DNA of 42,091 nucleotides from Methanobacteriota archaeon (GCA_002698225.1 NZWD01000005.1:1-42091), one strand, 5' to 3'; positions 8,270-16,652 are shown, counted from the stretch's first letter. The notes: generated by a model from the letters alone, not told the origin. Translations and numbers: made by a program.

Positions 8270-8287
8270 AATGCATGGCCAATGCAT
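8270..8287. repeat. AATGCAT direct repeat / near-palindrome upstream of the protease gene
   Basis: Two copies of AATGCAT flank a GGCC core (8270-8276 and 8281-8287), making a nearly symmetrical site 42-59 nt ahead of the protease ATG. No clear TATA box is visible between this and the gene. The spacing suits a regulator-binding site, but no protein can be named. It could also be part of the 3' end of the GAPDH transcript. Confidence 0.3.
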
Positions 8288-8288
8288 C

Positions 8289-8311
8289 ACTATGGGATTA
8301 CATCCCATAGT
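8289..8311 (-). terminator. Perfect 10-bp hairpin across the GAPDH stop codon
   Basis: ACTATGGGAT (8289-8298) and ATCCCATAGT (8302-8311) are perfect inverted repeats around a 3-nt loop. The element covers the last codons and the TAA of GAPDH. No U-rich run follows on the minus strand, so this is not a typical intrinsic terminator. A 3'-end stabilising or processing structure is as likely. Confidence 0.45.
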
Positions 8312-9332
8312 ACCTAGAGATGGCCTCGTCCGTCCTTGAGACGGAGGCTCTCCAATCAGTCTCAGAGCCGGTCAGAGCACGTATACAATCGATGTTCTCA
8401 GGAATGACATCGCTCTCCTGATGGATGGCTTGGAAATAGTATAGCCTGTCGCCAATCAGGCTGACTCCATCTTCCCAAACAAAAACCTCGTGTAAATCGC
8501 CCCACTTTCTTCCTATGTCCCTGGCCATTTCCATTACCTCGGCTGTCGTAGTCAGCCGATCTCCAGAGCCACTCATCATCAGGACCCTAGGAGCTCCTCT
8601 CCAGAGTTCCAGAATTGACTCAGTTGTCATACCGTGGCCGCTAGGTAAATCAGCGATTATAGCGTGAACATGCATTATTGTGGTAGGAACTGCAACTGCA
8701 AGAGAATTTATCTCAATCTCAGGCTTTACAGTCATCAGATCGGGGCCATGATGGCTTGGCACCTTCAGAACCGGCTTGATTGCATTAATTGGACCCTTAC
8801 TGGAATCTCCCGGATCGGCTGCCCGTCTAATCATCGTGCATTCCACTTTCAGAGAACCGCAGGCATCAAACAATGGGACTAGAGTGCGAGAAAGTCCAGT
8901 TGTATTGCAAGACACCACTCTGGTACTATCTGCATTCAGATTGGCCTCATGATTGGCACAGGAAGTATAGGACAATCCGGTCAGGTCGTGCTTCTCTCCG
9001 CCTTGGAATATGTGCTTAATTCCAGCTGTCTTGTACTTAGAGAGGTTTTCAGCACCCCTCTTACCCGGGGCGCAATCTACCACCACATCGGCTGAGGCTA
9101 GTAGGTCGGACAGCCCCCCATGGCACTCATAGCCACCTTCTGCGAAGGCTGCGATACGGGCTGGGTCATCGTGAGTACAGAACAAAGGAAACCCCTTGCG
9201 GGCTGCCAAGTCACATCCGAAACTAGGACCAGTCTTGGTGACACCGGCCACTTCCATGTCGTCTTGTGCATCTACTGCATCGGCTACTCTCTTGCCGATA
9301 GTTCCGAACCCATTTATCGCTACTCTAATCAA
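8298..9332 (-). CDS. gap: Glyceraldehyde-3-phosphate dehydrogenase, archaeal type II
   Basis: This enzyme of central carbon metabolism oxidises glyceraldehyde 3-phosphate to 1,3-bisphosphoglycerate with NAD(P)+. The 344 residues match the archaeal class. The N-terminal Rossmann motif is INGFGTIGKRV (6-16), the catalytic Cys is at 142 in SCNTTGLSR, and a HHGPDLMTV segment follows. The bacterial SCTTNCLAP motif is absent. The coding frame begins at TTG (9332): there is no in-frame ATG or GTG that would preserve the MIRVAINGFG start. A strong TATA-like box lies about 60 nt upstream. The gene is transcribed alone, divergent from the fusion gene at 9497, and ends with a hairpin over its stop codon. 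Confidence 0.95.
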   Translation of the reverse strand: MIRVAINGFGTIGKRVADAVDAQDDMEVAGVTKTGPSFGCDLAARKGFPLFCTHDDPARIAAFAEGGYECHGGLSDLLASADVVVDCAPGKRGAENLSKYKTAGIKHIFQGGEKHDLTGLSYTSCANHEANLNADSTRVVSCNTTGLSRTLVPLFDACGSLKVECTMIRRAADPGDSSKGPINAIKPVLKVPSHHGPDLMTVKPEIEINSLAVAVPTTIMHVHAIIADLPSGHGMTTESILELWRGAPRVLMMSGSGDRLTTTAEVMEMARDIGRKWGDLHEVFVWEDGVSLIGDRLYYFQAIHQESDVIPENIDCIRALTGSETDWRASVSRTDEAISRYYGM

Positions 9333-9347
9333 AAACAGCGCCCCATA

Positions 9348-9361
9348 CGCCCCTTCGGGCG
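9348..9361 (-). promoter_or_regulatory. Small GC hairpin in the GAPDH 5' leader
   Basis: CGCCC (9348-9352) pairs with GGGCG (9357-9361) around a CTTC loop, 16 nt before the TTG start. It lies between the proposed transcription start (near 9366) and the start codon, so it would be in the mRNA leader and could affect initiation at the weak TTG. Confidence 0.3.
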
Positions 9362-9383
9362 TTTGGACTCCATTGACTGACCT

Positions 9384-9397
9384 CTATCAATATACCC
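9384..9397 (-). promoter_or_regulatory. TATA box for GAPDH
   Basis: The minus strand reads GGGTATATTGATAG, the clearest TATA-like element in the window. With the usual 25-27 nt spacing, transcription would start near 9366 and leave a leader of about 34 nt. Confidence 0.5.
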
Positions 9398-9404
9398 TTC
9401 ACTC

Positions 9405-9420
9405 CGAAAATTCGAATATG
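9405..9420 (+). promoter_or_regulatory. BRE/TATA-like element for the gene at 9497
   Basis: CGAAAATTCGAATATG combines a purine-rich BRE-like start with an AT-rich core. Transcription would begin near 9440, placing the inverted repeats at 9444-9470 at the very 5' end of the message. It lies back to back with the GAPDH TATA box, giving a compact divergent promoter region. Confidence 0.4.
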
Positions 9421-9443
9421 GCGACTAAGTTGGTGTTGCTAGG

Positions 9444-9470
9444 CGTCTTGCCCGTCAGAGTCAAGACGGG
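9444..9470 (+). promoter_or_regulatory. Two mutually exclusive leader hairpins before the ribosome-binding site
   Basis: CGTCTTG (9444-9450) can pair with CAAGACG (9462-9468). Alternatively CCCGTC (9451-9456) can pair with GACGGG (9465-9470). Both pairings use bases 9465-9468, so only one can form at a time. The block ends 16 nt before the AAGGAGGAG ribosome-binding site at 9487-9495. The layout resembles a small RNA switch, or a palindromic operator; no known riboswitch class is recognised. Confidence 0.35.
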
Positions 9471-9496
9471 TAGTACGGTGTCCCCCAAGGAGGAGC

Positions 9497-11041
9497 ATGC
9501 GAGAGGTTACGGCGAAGAGCATGAAGCTCGCACGCGATTTAGATGGTATGCTGGATGAGGCTCTCGAGAGAGATTTGCTCATCAGGATAGGTTGGGGCAG
9601 AGGTGGTGATGAGAAACCCAAGAATGGTGAGATAGGTGCAGCGAGTCATTTACCTAGAGATTCCAGAGTCCTACTGCTGGGAGATTTAGGGCAGTGTGCC
9701 GGAGCCATGAATGATGGCGGTACTTTCACCCTTCAGGGTTCGGCAGAATCTATGCTGGGTGCATTTCAGCGAAATGGCCGTATAGTGGTCGAAAAAGATG
9801 TCGCCGAGCGAGCCGCACACCGAATGTCGGGCGGAGTAATCATCGTACAGGGATCTGCAGGAGATGATGCTGGTGCCGGTATGTCCGACGGGATTCTGAT
9901 AATTCGCGGACATGTTGGCAAGGGGGTCGGTTCGAGTATGTCGGGTGGCACAATTGTGGTCCTCGGATCAGTAGGTACTGAACCGGGATTGGGAATGACG
10001 GGCGGACGCATAGTAATCGCCGGCAGTTGCCCGCCTCCCGGTGAGGGGGCTGCTATGCGCGGTATCGAAGTCGAGGAACTCTCAGAGATGGCGAATCACC
10101 TAGAGCCAATGGGGCTCTCAATTGAGGAGGATGCATTGGTACTGACACGCGCGGATGGTTCTGCATCTCTACCGATTGAGTTACCAGAGCCTTCAGTTGC
10201 CGAGGGTTTTGAGAGCATAGCACTGATTCCAGCATCCTCAGAGAGACTTCCTCTTCACACCTCACTCGACCCTCTGACTCTACTGATGCCTTTGGGGTCT
10301 GAGGAAGGGGGCCTGCTGTTCCCAGTTCCTTGGCTAGTCGAGGACGAGACTGCTGAATCCTGGCAAGGTGGGTTGTGTTCGAAGCAGCCAGCTCTCGTCA
10401 AACACTCACCTAGGGATTGTGATTTGTTGCTAATAGGTGAGGATGAGCTTGTTGGGTGTTCTAAATACCTTAGAGGATGTGCAGGGATAGTGCTAGATTT
10501 AGATGGAATCCCTCCAATGGACGACGCCGAGATTGAGGCGATTTTGGTCTCTCTGACTAGCAAGATGAGTGAGGATTCACTAGTCCTTCTGCGTGACGGG
10601 GTAGATCGGGTTGATCACCTATTCAGATTAGTTGTCGATTTAGATCTTGACGGGGCCGTTATCGATGCCGCATCCCCGGGAGGGAGTAGGGCGGCTGCAG
10701 CATTACCGCGGATTGGTCTCGCTGCTAGAGCGATGAATCTGACTGGGCAGGGTCGTCACCTCCTAATCGAGATGGATGAAGCCCCTGGGGCGGAAGATCT
10801 TCTCATCTGTGTGGCGGCTGGATGCTCAGTACTTGTCGCGCCACCACCTGAGAGTGGGCTAGAGGAGAATTTGCAATGGCTTAGTGCCACCCTTAGAGGC
10901 TGGATGGTTGGACTTGGAGTCGATGGACTAGAGAAGTTGAGTCGTCGAAATCTAAGGGCTCTGGACTACGACACGGCATCAATCAGTGGCTTGAGGCTAA
11001 TTGGCTATGATCGGGCGTTACCTATGTGGTTAGGAAACTGA
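9497..11041 (+). CDS. GXGXG beta-helix fused to a degenerate glutamate-synthase (FMN barrel)-like domain
   Basis: This 514-residue protein starts at an ATG preceded by an unusually strong Shine-Dalgarno (AAGGAGGAG). Residues about 40-195 form a right-handed beta-helix of the GltB alpha-3/FwdC type, with M(S/T)(G/D)G-x-(I/L)-hydrophobic-G turns repeated four times (MSGGVIIVQG, MSDGILIIRG, MSGGTIVVLG, MTGGRIVIAG). From about 290 the protein resembles the synthase domain of archaeal GltB, ending with the family-like LGVDGLEKLSRRNLRALD and GLRLIGYD. The three cysteines that ligate the [3Fe-4S] cluster, and the CPVGIAT region, are absent. Enzymes of the family have the GXGXG domain after the barrel, so the order here is permuted. 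It could be a regulatory or scaffold subunit for a glutamate synthase elsewhere; catalysis is doubtful. pheT follows after 7 nt. Confidence 0.75.
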   Translation: MREVTAKSMKLARDLDGMLDEALERDLLIRIGWGRGGDEKPKNGEIGAASHLPRDSRVLLLGDLGQCAGAMNDGGTFTLQGSAESMLGAFQRNGRIVVEKDVAERAAHRMSGGVIIVQGSAGDDAGAGMSDGILIIRGHVGKGVGSSMSGGTIVVLGSVGTEPGLGMTGGRIVIAGSCPPPGEGAAMRGIEVEELSEMANHLEPMGLSIEEDALVLTRADGSASLPIELPEPSVAEGFESIALIPASSERLPLHTSLDPLTLLMPLGSEEGGLLFPVPWLVEDETAESWQGGLCSKQPALVKHSPRDCDLLLIGEDELVGCSKYLRGCAGIVLDLDGIPPMDDAEIEAILVSLTSKMSEDSLVLLRDGVDRVDHLFRLVVDLDLDGAVIDAASPGGSRAAAALPRIGLAARAMNLTGQGRHLLIEMDEAPGAEDLLICVAAGCSVLVAPPPESGLEENLQWLSATLRGWMVGLGVDGLEKLSRRNLRALDYDTASISGLRLIGYDRALPMWLGN

Positions 11042-11048
11042 GGTTAGC

Positions 11049-12797
11049 ATGCCGACTCTGAATCTGCAGCACTCTCTGCTTGAATACATCCAGAATCTCA
11101 ATGACTCAGAACACTCACCCGAATCTTGGTCTGATTGGCTCCCCGCAATGGGTTGTCCTGTAGAAGGTAATGATGAGGTAGCGATAGAGGTTGAGGTCTT
11201 TCCAGATCGCCCCGATTTACTTAGTCACGAATCTCTAGCAAGGGCGGCTAGAAGTTTCTCTAATGGTCAGATTATAGATGCTGGAATGGAGATAGAGCCC
11301 AGTGGGCTCGAGATGGTTGTGGACCCATCTCTGGAGAATGTCAGGCCTGTGGTTTTGGCTGCAGTTGTTAGAGGGGTTGAAAACGGCGATAATGAGGAGG
11401 GGGTAGGGGCTTTCATTCAGTCACTTATGGATCATCAGGAGAAGCTCCATCTCACCCTTGGTAGGAAACGCGGATTGGCCTCCATAGGGGTGCACGACCT
11501 AGAAGCCGTGAAAGGTCCGTTCACAGTAATCACGGTGCCAGATACCTATTCATTCGTCCCCCTGATGATGGAGCAAAGCATGAGTATCAAGCAGATTCTA
11601 ACTGAGCACCCCAAGGGTGTAGAGTACGCACACCTCATGGATGGCCTCGAATCATTTCCTGTGATTATTGATTCGAATGACGACATCCTGTCTTTTCCTC
11701 CGATTATCAATGGAGATCACACCACGGTATCGCACACTACGAAGGACTTCTTGATTGATGTCACTGGATGGGATATGCGAGCTTGTGAGGCTTGTCTGAT
11801 GCTGGTGTGCCTATCACTGCAGGAGAGGGGAGGCAAGGTGGAGAGCGTCAAGATGACGAGTCATTCGGGAGATGAGATTCATACACCACGTGGCGACCCA
11901 GTCTCGCACCGGGTGCCTGAGAGATTGATTTCTAAGATTCTAGGAGTAGAGCTAAGCCGAGATGAGATTGGAGAATCCCTTCACAAGATGGGGGGGCGAC
12001 TAGTTGAGTCTAGGACGGTAACTGATGGCTCAAACAAGCCAGAAAAATGGGCTGACTGCGTGATTGGCGAGAAGGAACACATCGTCGAGATGCCTCGTTG
12101 GAGGAGCGATATCATGCATCCAATCGATATCGTCGAAGACATAGCCATAGGATTCGGCTATCATAACCTGCCCGAGAGACTCTCGGAAGTGCATCTGGAT
12201 GCGGTTCCTCTAGATTCTTCACATCTTCATCGGCGCATTAGGTCCAGCCTAAGATCGCTGGGAATTCAAGAGACTCAGGGGCTGACCCTGTCAAACGAAA
12301 GGGATCAGTTCGACAGGATTGAATGGGAGCCCGTGGGAGAAGTAGCTACGATATCCAATCCGATCTCAGTCGAGCATACCATCCTTAGACAGAGTATACT
12401 ACCTTCATTGCTTGTCCTTTTATCCTCAAACAGGCATCACGAGTTACCGCAGAGGGTCTACGAACTTAGTGAGGTTGTTAGAGAATCTGTGAATCGGCCG
12501 AGAGTGGCTTGGGCCTGCGCTGAGGTCGGCGGAGGGTTCTCCTCGGCTAAGGGCGTGGTTCAAGCACTTCTCAGAGACCTAGGTGCTGGAATTGATGAGG
12601 TTACTCTAGAGGATACTGTTGATGGACCATGGATTGCAGGGAGAGGTGCTAAAATAATGTTTGAAGGTGTGGAGATTGGATCATTCGGAGAGATCTCGCC
12701 CAGGGTTCTGCACGAATTCGGACTAAGGTCTCCAGTAAATGCGGGCGAGTTCGATGTTGAGTCTCTGAATCGACTAGCCCCTGATTCAATCACTTGA
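11049..12797 (+). CDS. pheT: Phenylalanyl-tRNA synthetase beta subunit
   Basis: This is the beta chain of the (alpha-beta)2 enzyme that charges tRNA-Phe, including the editing activity. At 582 residues it has the archaeal/eukaryotic length rather than the ~790 of bacteria, lacking the bacterial N-terminal tRNA-binding EMAP and C-terminal anticodon domains. Visible markers are EVFPDRPDLLSHESLARAAR near the N-terminus, the B3/B4 editing region in the middle, the B5 domain (HRVPERLISKILGVELSRDEIGESLHKMGG) with VEMPRWRSDIMHPIDIVEDI, and a class-II-like core beginning GFGYHNLPERL. No pheS is in the window. The start follows the fusion gene by 7 nt, so they form one transcript. Confidence 0.95.
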   Translation: MPTLNLQHSLLEYIQNLNDSEHSPESWSDWLPAMGCPVEGNDEVAIEVEVFPDRPDLLSHESLARAARSFSNGQIIDAGMEIEPSGLEMVVDPSLENVRPVVLAAVVRGVENGDNEEGVGAFIQSLMDHQEKLHLTLGRKRGLASIGVHDLEAVKGPFTVITVPDTYSFVPLMMEQSMSIKQILTEHPKGVEYAHLMDGLESFPVIIDSNDDILSFPPIINGDHTTVSHTTKDFLIDVTGWDMRACEACLMLVCLSLQERGGKVESVKMTSHSGDEIHTPRGDPVSHRVPERLISKILGVELSRDEIGESLHKMGGRLVESRTVTDGSNKPEKWADCVIGEKEHIVEMPRWRSDIMHPIDIVEDIAIGFGYHNLPERLSEVHLDAVPLDSSHLHRRIRSSLRSLGIQETQGLTLSNERDQFDRIEWEPVGEVATISNPISVEHTILRQSILPSLLVLLSSNRHHELPQRVYELSEVVRESVNRPRVAWACAEVGGGFSSAKGVVQALLRDLGAGIDEVTLEDTVDGPWIAGRGAKIMFEGVEIGSFGEISPRVLHEFGLRSPVNAGEFDVESLNRLAPDSIT

Positions 12798-12980
12798 GTC
12801 CTTGCCGAGCAAATCCATTGCTTCCTTGAATGAATCATTCTCCAGGTGACTGCGGTCGGCTAACTTCTCCCTAGATTTCTCATCCGGCTTGCGTTCGTAT
12901 TCGACTATTTTCCTCTTGTCAGTCTTGCCAGTCTGCGGTGGCTCGGCCGGTTTCTTTGCGAAGGGCCACTTCGATGCCAT
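12786..12980 (-). CDS. Small charged hypothetical protein
   Basis: This 64-residue reading frame starts at the ATG at 12980, and its stop region overlaps the end of pheT by 12 nt on the opposite strand. The product is very rich in Lys, Glu and Asp, with a Pro-rich N-terminal third (FAKKPAEPPQTGKTDKRK) and a predicted helical C-terminus (SFKEAMDLLGKD). It has no cysteines and no membrane segment. No family is recognised. The amino-acid make-up is protein-like and the frame fills an otherwise empty gap, which argues that it is real. It shares a 91-bp divergent promoter region with the SGNH gene. Confidence 0.55.
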   Translation of the reverse strand: MASKWPFAKKPAEPPQTGKTDKRKIVEYERKPDEKSREKLADRSHLENDSFKEAMDLLGKDSSD

Positions 12981-13071
12981 GAATGTCCAACTATGCCTCA
13001 GACCATCAATACTTCGTAGAAACTATACGAGATAGGGTAGAAATGATATCATTCTCGGATTTCGAAGTAAC

Positions 13072-15921
13072 ATGGGTAGTAGAATCGTAGTAGTGATTCT
13101 CATGGCGACATTGTTACTACCTCTGCATTCTACAAGTGTTTCATTGCCCCTGACAGGAGAGGGTGGCGTCAGTGCAAAGGATAGCACACTTGACATTCTG
13201 ATGATGGGCAATTCATACACATCGAGCAATTCGTTATCTGTCAGGCTAGACAGTATGCTGATAGATTCTGGCGAGGACGCGCAGGTCACATCAATGACCA
13301 GTGGCGGGTTGAAGCTGAGTCAACATGCTGAGAGGGCAAATACTGCAGGGCACTCTTGGAACATCAGTCTGCAGCAACAGTATGACTATGTGATTCTGCA
13401 AGATCAATCCCAAGTCCCCGGACTGTCCATCGACACCGAATACTGGCAGGATAGTCTCGAGGGTTTGATTTATCTCAATCAGCGAATAGAATCCGAAGGC
13501 GGAGATACCATTCTCTTCATGACCTGGGGGAGGATGGAGGGTGATTGGTTGCATCCCGATTACACAAGTATGCAAGAGAGCGTCTCGCGTGGCTATGAGA
13601 TGTACAATGAGAACATTACCACGACGAATCGGCCCACATACATCGCCCCCGTGGGGCTCGCATTCATGTACATCCACAATGTAGTTGAGGAATCGGGCCA
13701 GAATGCCACCGATGTATCGACCTCATTCTCCGCACTGTACTCGAGCGACGGTTCCCATCCATCAATTGACGGTACATACCTTGCAGCTTGCGTGATGTAC
13801 TCTACCATAACAGGTGAATCTTCAGTGGGCAGAGAGGGACCAAGTCAGATATCTCCTCAGAGAACATTGGAGCTCCAGCAGGCTGCAGCGGCAACGGTGT
13901 TCAATGAGACTCCTAACTACACCTACCCCTGGCAGGTCGATAGGTCAGAGGTCAGATTCGGCCCAGAATCAGGCTCAATTTTTGACATAGAACCAGATTC
14001 AATGATTGGCCTAAACTTCAATTTCACCAATCATGCTGAAGTTGATGACTCTGCACTGGTATCCATCTCTGGCCCGGAGGACTGGGAGATTGGGTGGGGC
14101 TATGCGGAGGATGTTTCTGAGGGGCACTTTTTCGTAGCTCCTTCTGACTCGCCCCAGTGGGTGCAGTTCTCAGTTAACTCGCCTGTAGTTGAAGCAGGTT
14201 TGCCCTTGGCCAACTCTCTACATCAGTTCAGCATGCAATTAATCACACAAGACGGTTCTAAGGACTGGTATAACTTCTCGCTACGCTATGGATTCCACTA
14301 TGAAGCAGGAATTGTATCAGGAGGCGGGAACGCATCGATATCTCCTGGAGAGGTTATTGGCCTATCAGTGGATGTCAGGAATTTAGGGAACTCAGTGCGA
14401 GAGCTCTTAATCGAGATTGTAGCTACAGATGAAAACGGATCGCGGATTAGTGACTCTGGACTCTCAATCTCATATGACGGATGGGCGGCGATAGTGCTCA
14501 GCAAGTCCGAGTTGGGTTCAATTACTCCTGGTGGCATTGCTACTGCGCAAATTCAAGTCCAGGCTCCGGAACGCTATCCGGGAAGTCTATTGTTCGATAT
14601 CATTGTGTGGGATATCGCCGCTCCCGGAGAGTTACAAGAGGTTAGCCAGAGAGTGAGTATTGTTCCTCGTACCGGAGGAATTTTAACACTAAATGAAGAT
14701 GATTGTCTGGAAGAAACGAAGCCTGGAGAAACATGTCATGGCTATCTCCGAATTGAGAACACTGGGGATGTGTCTTCTACTTTTGAGTTGATTTCGGCGA
14801 ATGTTCCTGAATGGCTCTCAGTAGAGATTAGCCTGAGTATTGTTACTCTTGGACCGGGACAGTCAATGAGTGGGATTCATTTTTCTTGTACTGTATCTGA
14901 GGCAACCAATGCTGACTTAACTGCTGAATTCTATATCCAATTATGGATGGGGGCTTGGATACCAGATGAACTGCCTCTAGAGATGACAGTTGGTGAGATT
15001 TACTCATGGGAAGCGGAGATTGTTTCATCAGAGTTGTCTACCGACAATAATCTGACTTCTACTTGGCTATTGACAAACATGGGCAATGAGGACGATGGGT
15101 TAATCGTGAGTACGGATTCCAATCTAGTTACTGAGTTCGGCTTAATCGTCCCTGAAGGTGCTTCGACGGATTCCGGAACGGGCAATCCCCGTTCATTCGA
15201 AATGATGGATGTACCCCCAGGAGGGACAGTCGAATTCGTGGCTTGGATTACTGTTCCGACTGAATCTCCTGTTGACTCTGAATTAATTCTCACAGTTGAG
15301 GTCAGATCAATCAGGGATCCATCCATAGTGTTCAGTGGTACGGACTCAGTTCTTCTGCAGGGGCCAGAGGTAGAACCTCCTATTTGTTGCCAAACCTCGT
15401 TCCTACAATCTGTGATTGACTGGTTGGAAATTTGGCACGAGTTAGTGTTGATTCTGGTAGTCGTGGTCACCGGTAGTATTGGCGTAGTTATCGCCATTAG
15501 AAGGAAGAACGAAGCCGTCCGAGCGAATACAAAGATAGGGGGCACACCAATCGAGAGCGCGGAAGAGTGGATGTCTAAATTTACCGAGGGCGGAGGAGAG
15601 GCTCCAGCCATGATTGACAGCCCCAAGATCTCCTCAAGGGAATTCGCAGCAGAATTTCTCGAAAAGTCAGGAGGTTTGTCGGAGAAGCCTAGGCAGGGGC
15701 CGAGTGGAGAGGTCGTAGGAAAAGCGAGCCAGGCCCTAGATAAGTTCCAAACTGATGAGGCGCTTGACTCTGCCATTGAGATGGCTGACCAAATGAATGA
15801 GGGAGAATTACCTCACCCAAGCAATGTCATGCTGGATCCAGCTGAGATGGAGGCTCGGAAGGTTGTGCCCAAGAAACGCAGAGATGATGATAGCCCGGCC
15901 GACTTCGACCTAGAGATATGA
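13072..15921 (+). CDS. Secreted SGNH/DUF4886-like hydrolase with Ig-like modules and a membrane anchor
   Basis: This 949-residue protein has a signal peptide at about 1-24. Residues about 40-290 resemble an SGNH-fold hydrolase of the DUF4886 kind. Block I is ILMMGNSYTSSN, where Ser48 of GNSYT is the expected nucleophile. It is followed by YDYVILQDQS and the late catalytic pair in SSDGSHPSIDGTYLA, near 226-230. CARDB/NEW3-like beta-sandwich repeats follow (for example RNLGNSVRELLIEI and IENTGDVSSTFEL), then a membrane span near 790-810 and a ~135-residue cytoplasmic tail. SGNH enzymes are esterases or deacetylases acting on lipids, glycans or acetylated sugars; the substrate cannot be read from sequence. 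The stop codon overlaps the rnhB start by ATGA, tying a surface protein to a housekeeping gene. Confidence 0.8.
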   Translation: MGSRIVVVILMATLLLPLHSTSVSLPLTGEGGVSAKDSTLDILMMGNSYTSSNSLSVRLDSMLIDSGEDAQVTSMTSGGLKLSQHAERANTAGHSWNISLQQQYDYVILQDQSQVPGLSIDTEYWQDSLEGLIYLNQRIESEGGDTILFMTWGRMEGDWLHPDYTSMQESVSRGYEMYNENITTTNRPTYIAPVGLAFMYIHNVVEESGQNATDVSTSFSALYSSDGSHPSIDGTYLAACVMYSTITGESSVGREGPSQISPQRTLELQQAAAATVFNETPNYTYPWQVDRSEVRFGPESGSIFDIEPDSMIGLNFNFTNHAEVDDSALVSISGPEDWEIGWGYAEDVSEGHFFVAPSDSPQWVQFSVNSPVVEAGLPLANSLHQFSMQLITQDGSKDWYNFSLRYGFHYEAGIVSGGGNASISPGEVIGLSVDVRNLGNSVRELLIEIVATDENGSRISDSGLSISYDGWAAIVLSKSELGSITPGGIATAQIQVQAPERYPGSLLFDIIVWDIAAPGELQEVSQRVSIVPRTGGILTLNEDDCLEETKPGETCHGYLRIENTGDVSSTFELISANVPEWLSVEISLSIVTLGPGQSMSGIHFSCTVSEATNADLTAEFYIQLWMGAWIPDELPLEMTVGEIYSWEAEIVSSELSTDNNLTSTWLLTNMGNEDDGLIVSTDSNLVTEFGLIVPEGASTDSGTGNPRSFEMMDVPPGGTVEFVAWITVPTESPVDSELILTVEVRSIRDPSIVFSGTDSVLLQGPEVEPPICCQTSFLQSVIDWLEIWHELVLILVVVVTGSIGVVIAIRRKNEAVRANTKIGGTPIESAEEWMSKFTEGGGEAPAMIDSPKISSREFAAEFLEKSGGLSEKPRQGPSGEVVGKASQALDKFQTDEALDSAIEMADQMNEGELPHPSNVMLDPAEMEARKVVPKKRRDDDSPADFDLEI

Positions 15922-16652
15922 ATCGTCCAGTGATAGGTGTTGATGAGGCAGGTAGAGGGCCAGTGATAGGTCCTCTAGTGGTATGCGCCCTAAGGGTGTC
16001 AGAATCTGACCGTAGCGTTTTGCGCGATTTTGGGGCTAGGGATTCCAAGAAGCTGTCCCCTAAACGCAGGGAAGAAATAGCAGCTAGGATTCGCGGCGAG
16101 GCCAAATCCAGAGGTTGGGGGATCGGGATTGTGGTATGTGAGCCCTCAAGGATTGATTCCAACAGTCTGCACTCAGACTTGAATCGACTTGAGGTAGATT
16201 TGTTCTCAGAGGCCATTGAGAAATCGTCTGAGAGTACTATCGATGGCACGATTATGGTAGACTCCTGCGATGTGGATGAGTCTAGATTCGCAAGAAGAAT
16301 AGCGACCAGATTGGGGCAAGGTTGGACAAATTGGGAGATTGATTCTAGGCACGCCATGGACTCGATAGACCCAATCACGGGGGCTGCAAGTATTTTGGCC
16401 AAAGTCATGAGGGATGCCGAGATTAAGCGAATCGCAGAAGATGTGGGATTCGCGGTTGGTTCTGGTTACCCCTCTGATGGCATCACTAGGGAGGCGGTTA
16501 GAGTACTGGTTTCAGGAGATTTTCCTCACAAGGATTTGAGATGGAGTTGGTCAACAGTGTCCGACTTCTGGTTACAGGTTCACGGTAATCCAGTCCCCAC
16601 TAGGTCCGAGGATGATGTAGCCGTCCGACAAACGATACTTGACGACTGGTAG
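15918..16652 (+). CDS. rnhB: Ribonuclease HII
   Basis: This enzyme removes RNA from RNA-DNA hybrids and single ribonucleotides from DNA. The 244-residue protein opens with the family signature GVDEAGRGPVIGPLVV, with metal-binding Asp9 and Glu10. It continues with the SKKLSP loop, a third acidic site in MVDSCDVDE, and MDSIDPITGAASILAKVMRD, the fourth catalytic Asp region. Only the C-terminal ~25 residues (after DFWLQ) go beyond the core. The ATG at 15918 overlaps the upstream stop (ATGA), so translation is probably coupled. gltX follows after 46 nt on the same strand. Confidence 0.95.
   Translation: MNRPVIGVDEAGRGPVIGPLVVCALRVSESDRSVLRDFGARDSKKLSPKRREEIAARIRGEAKSRGWGIGIVVCEPSRIDSNSLHSDLNRLEVDLFSEAIEKSSESTIDGTIMVDSCDVDESRFARRIATRLGQGWTNWEIDSRHAMDSIDPITGAASILAKVMRDAEIKRIAEDVGFAVGSGYPSDGITREAVRVLVSGDFPHKDLRWSWSTVSDFWLQVHGNPVPTRSEDDVAVRQTILDDW

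Noticed and set aside
15000-15776. Minus-strand open frame of 258 codons inside the SGNH gene
   Set aside because: It is an antisense shadow of the plus-strand gene. The product is Ser/Pro/Thr-rich with no motif, and the plus-strand frame has clear protein features throughout.
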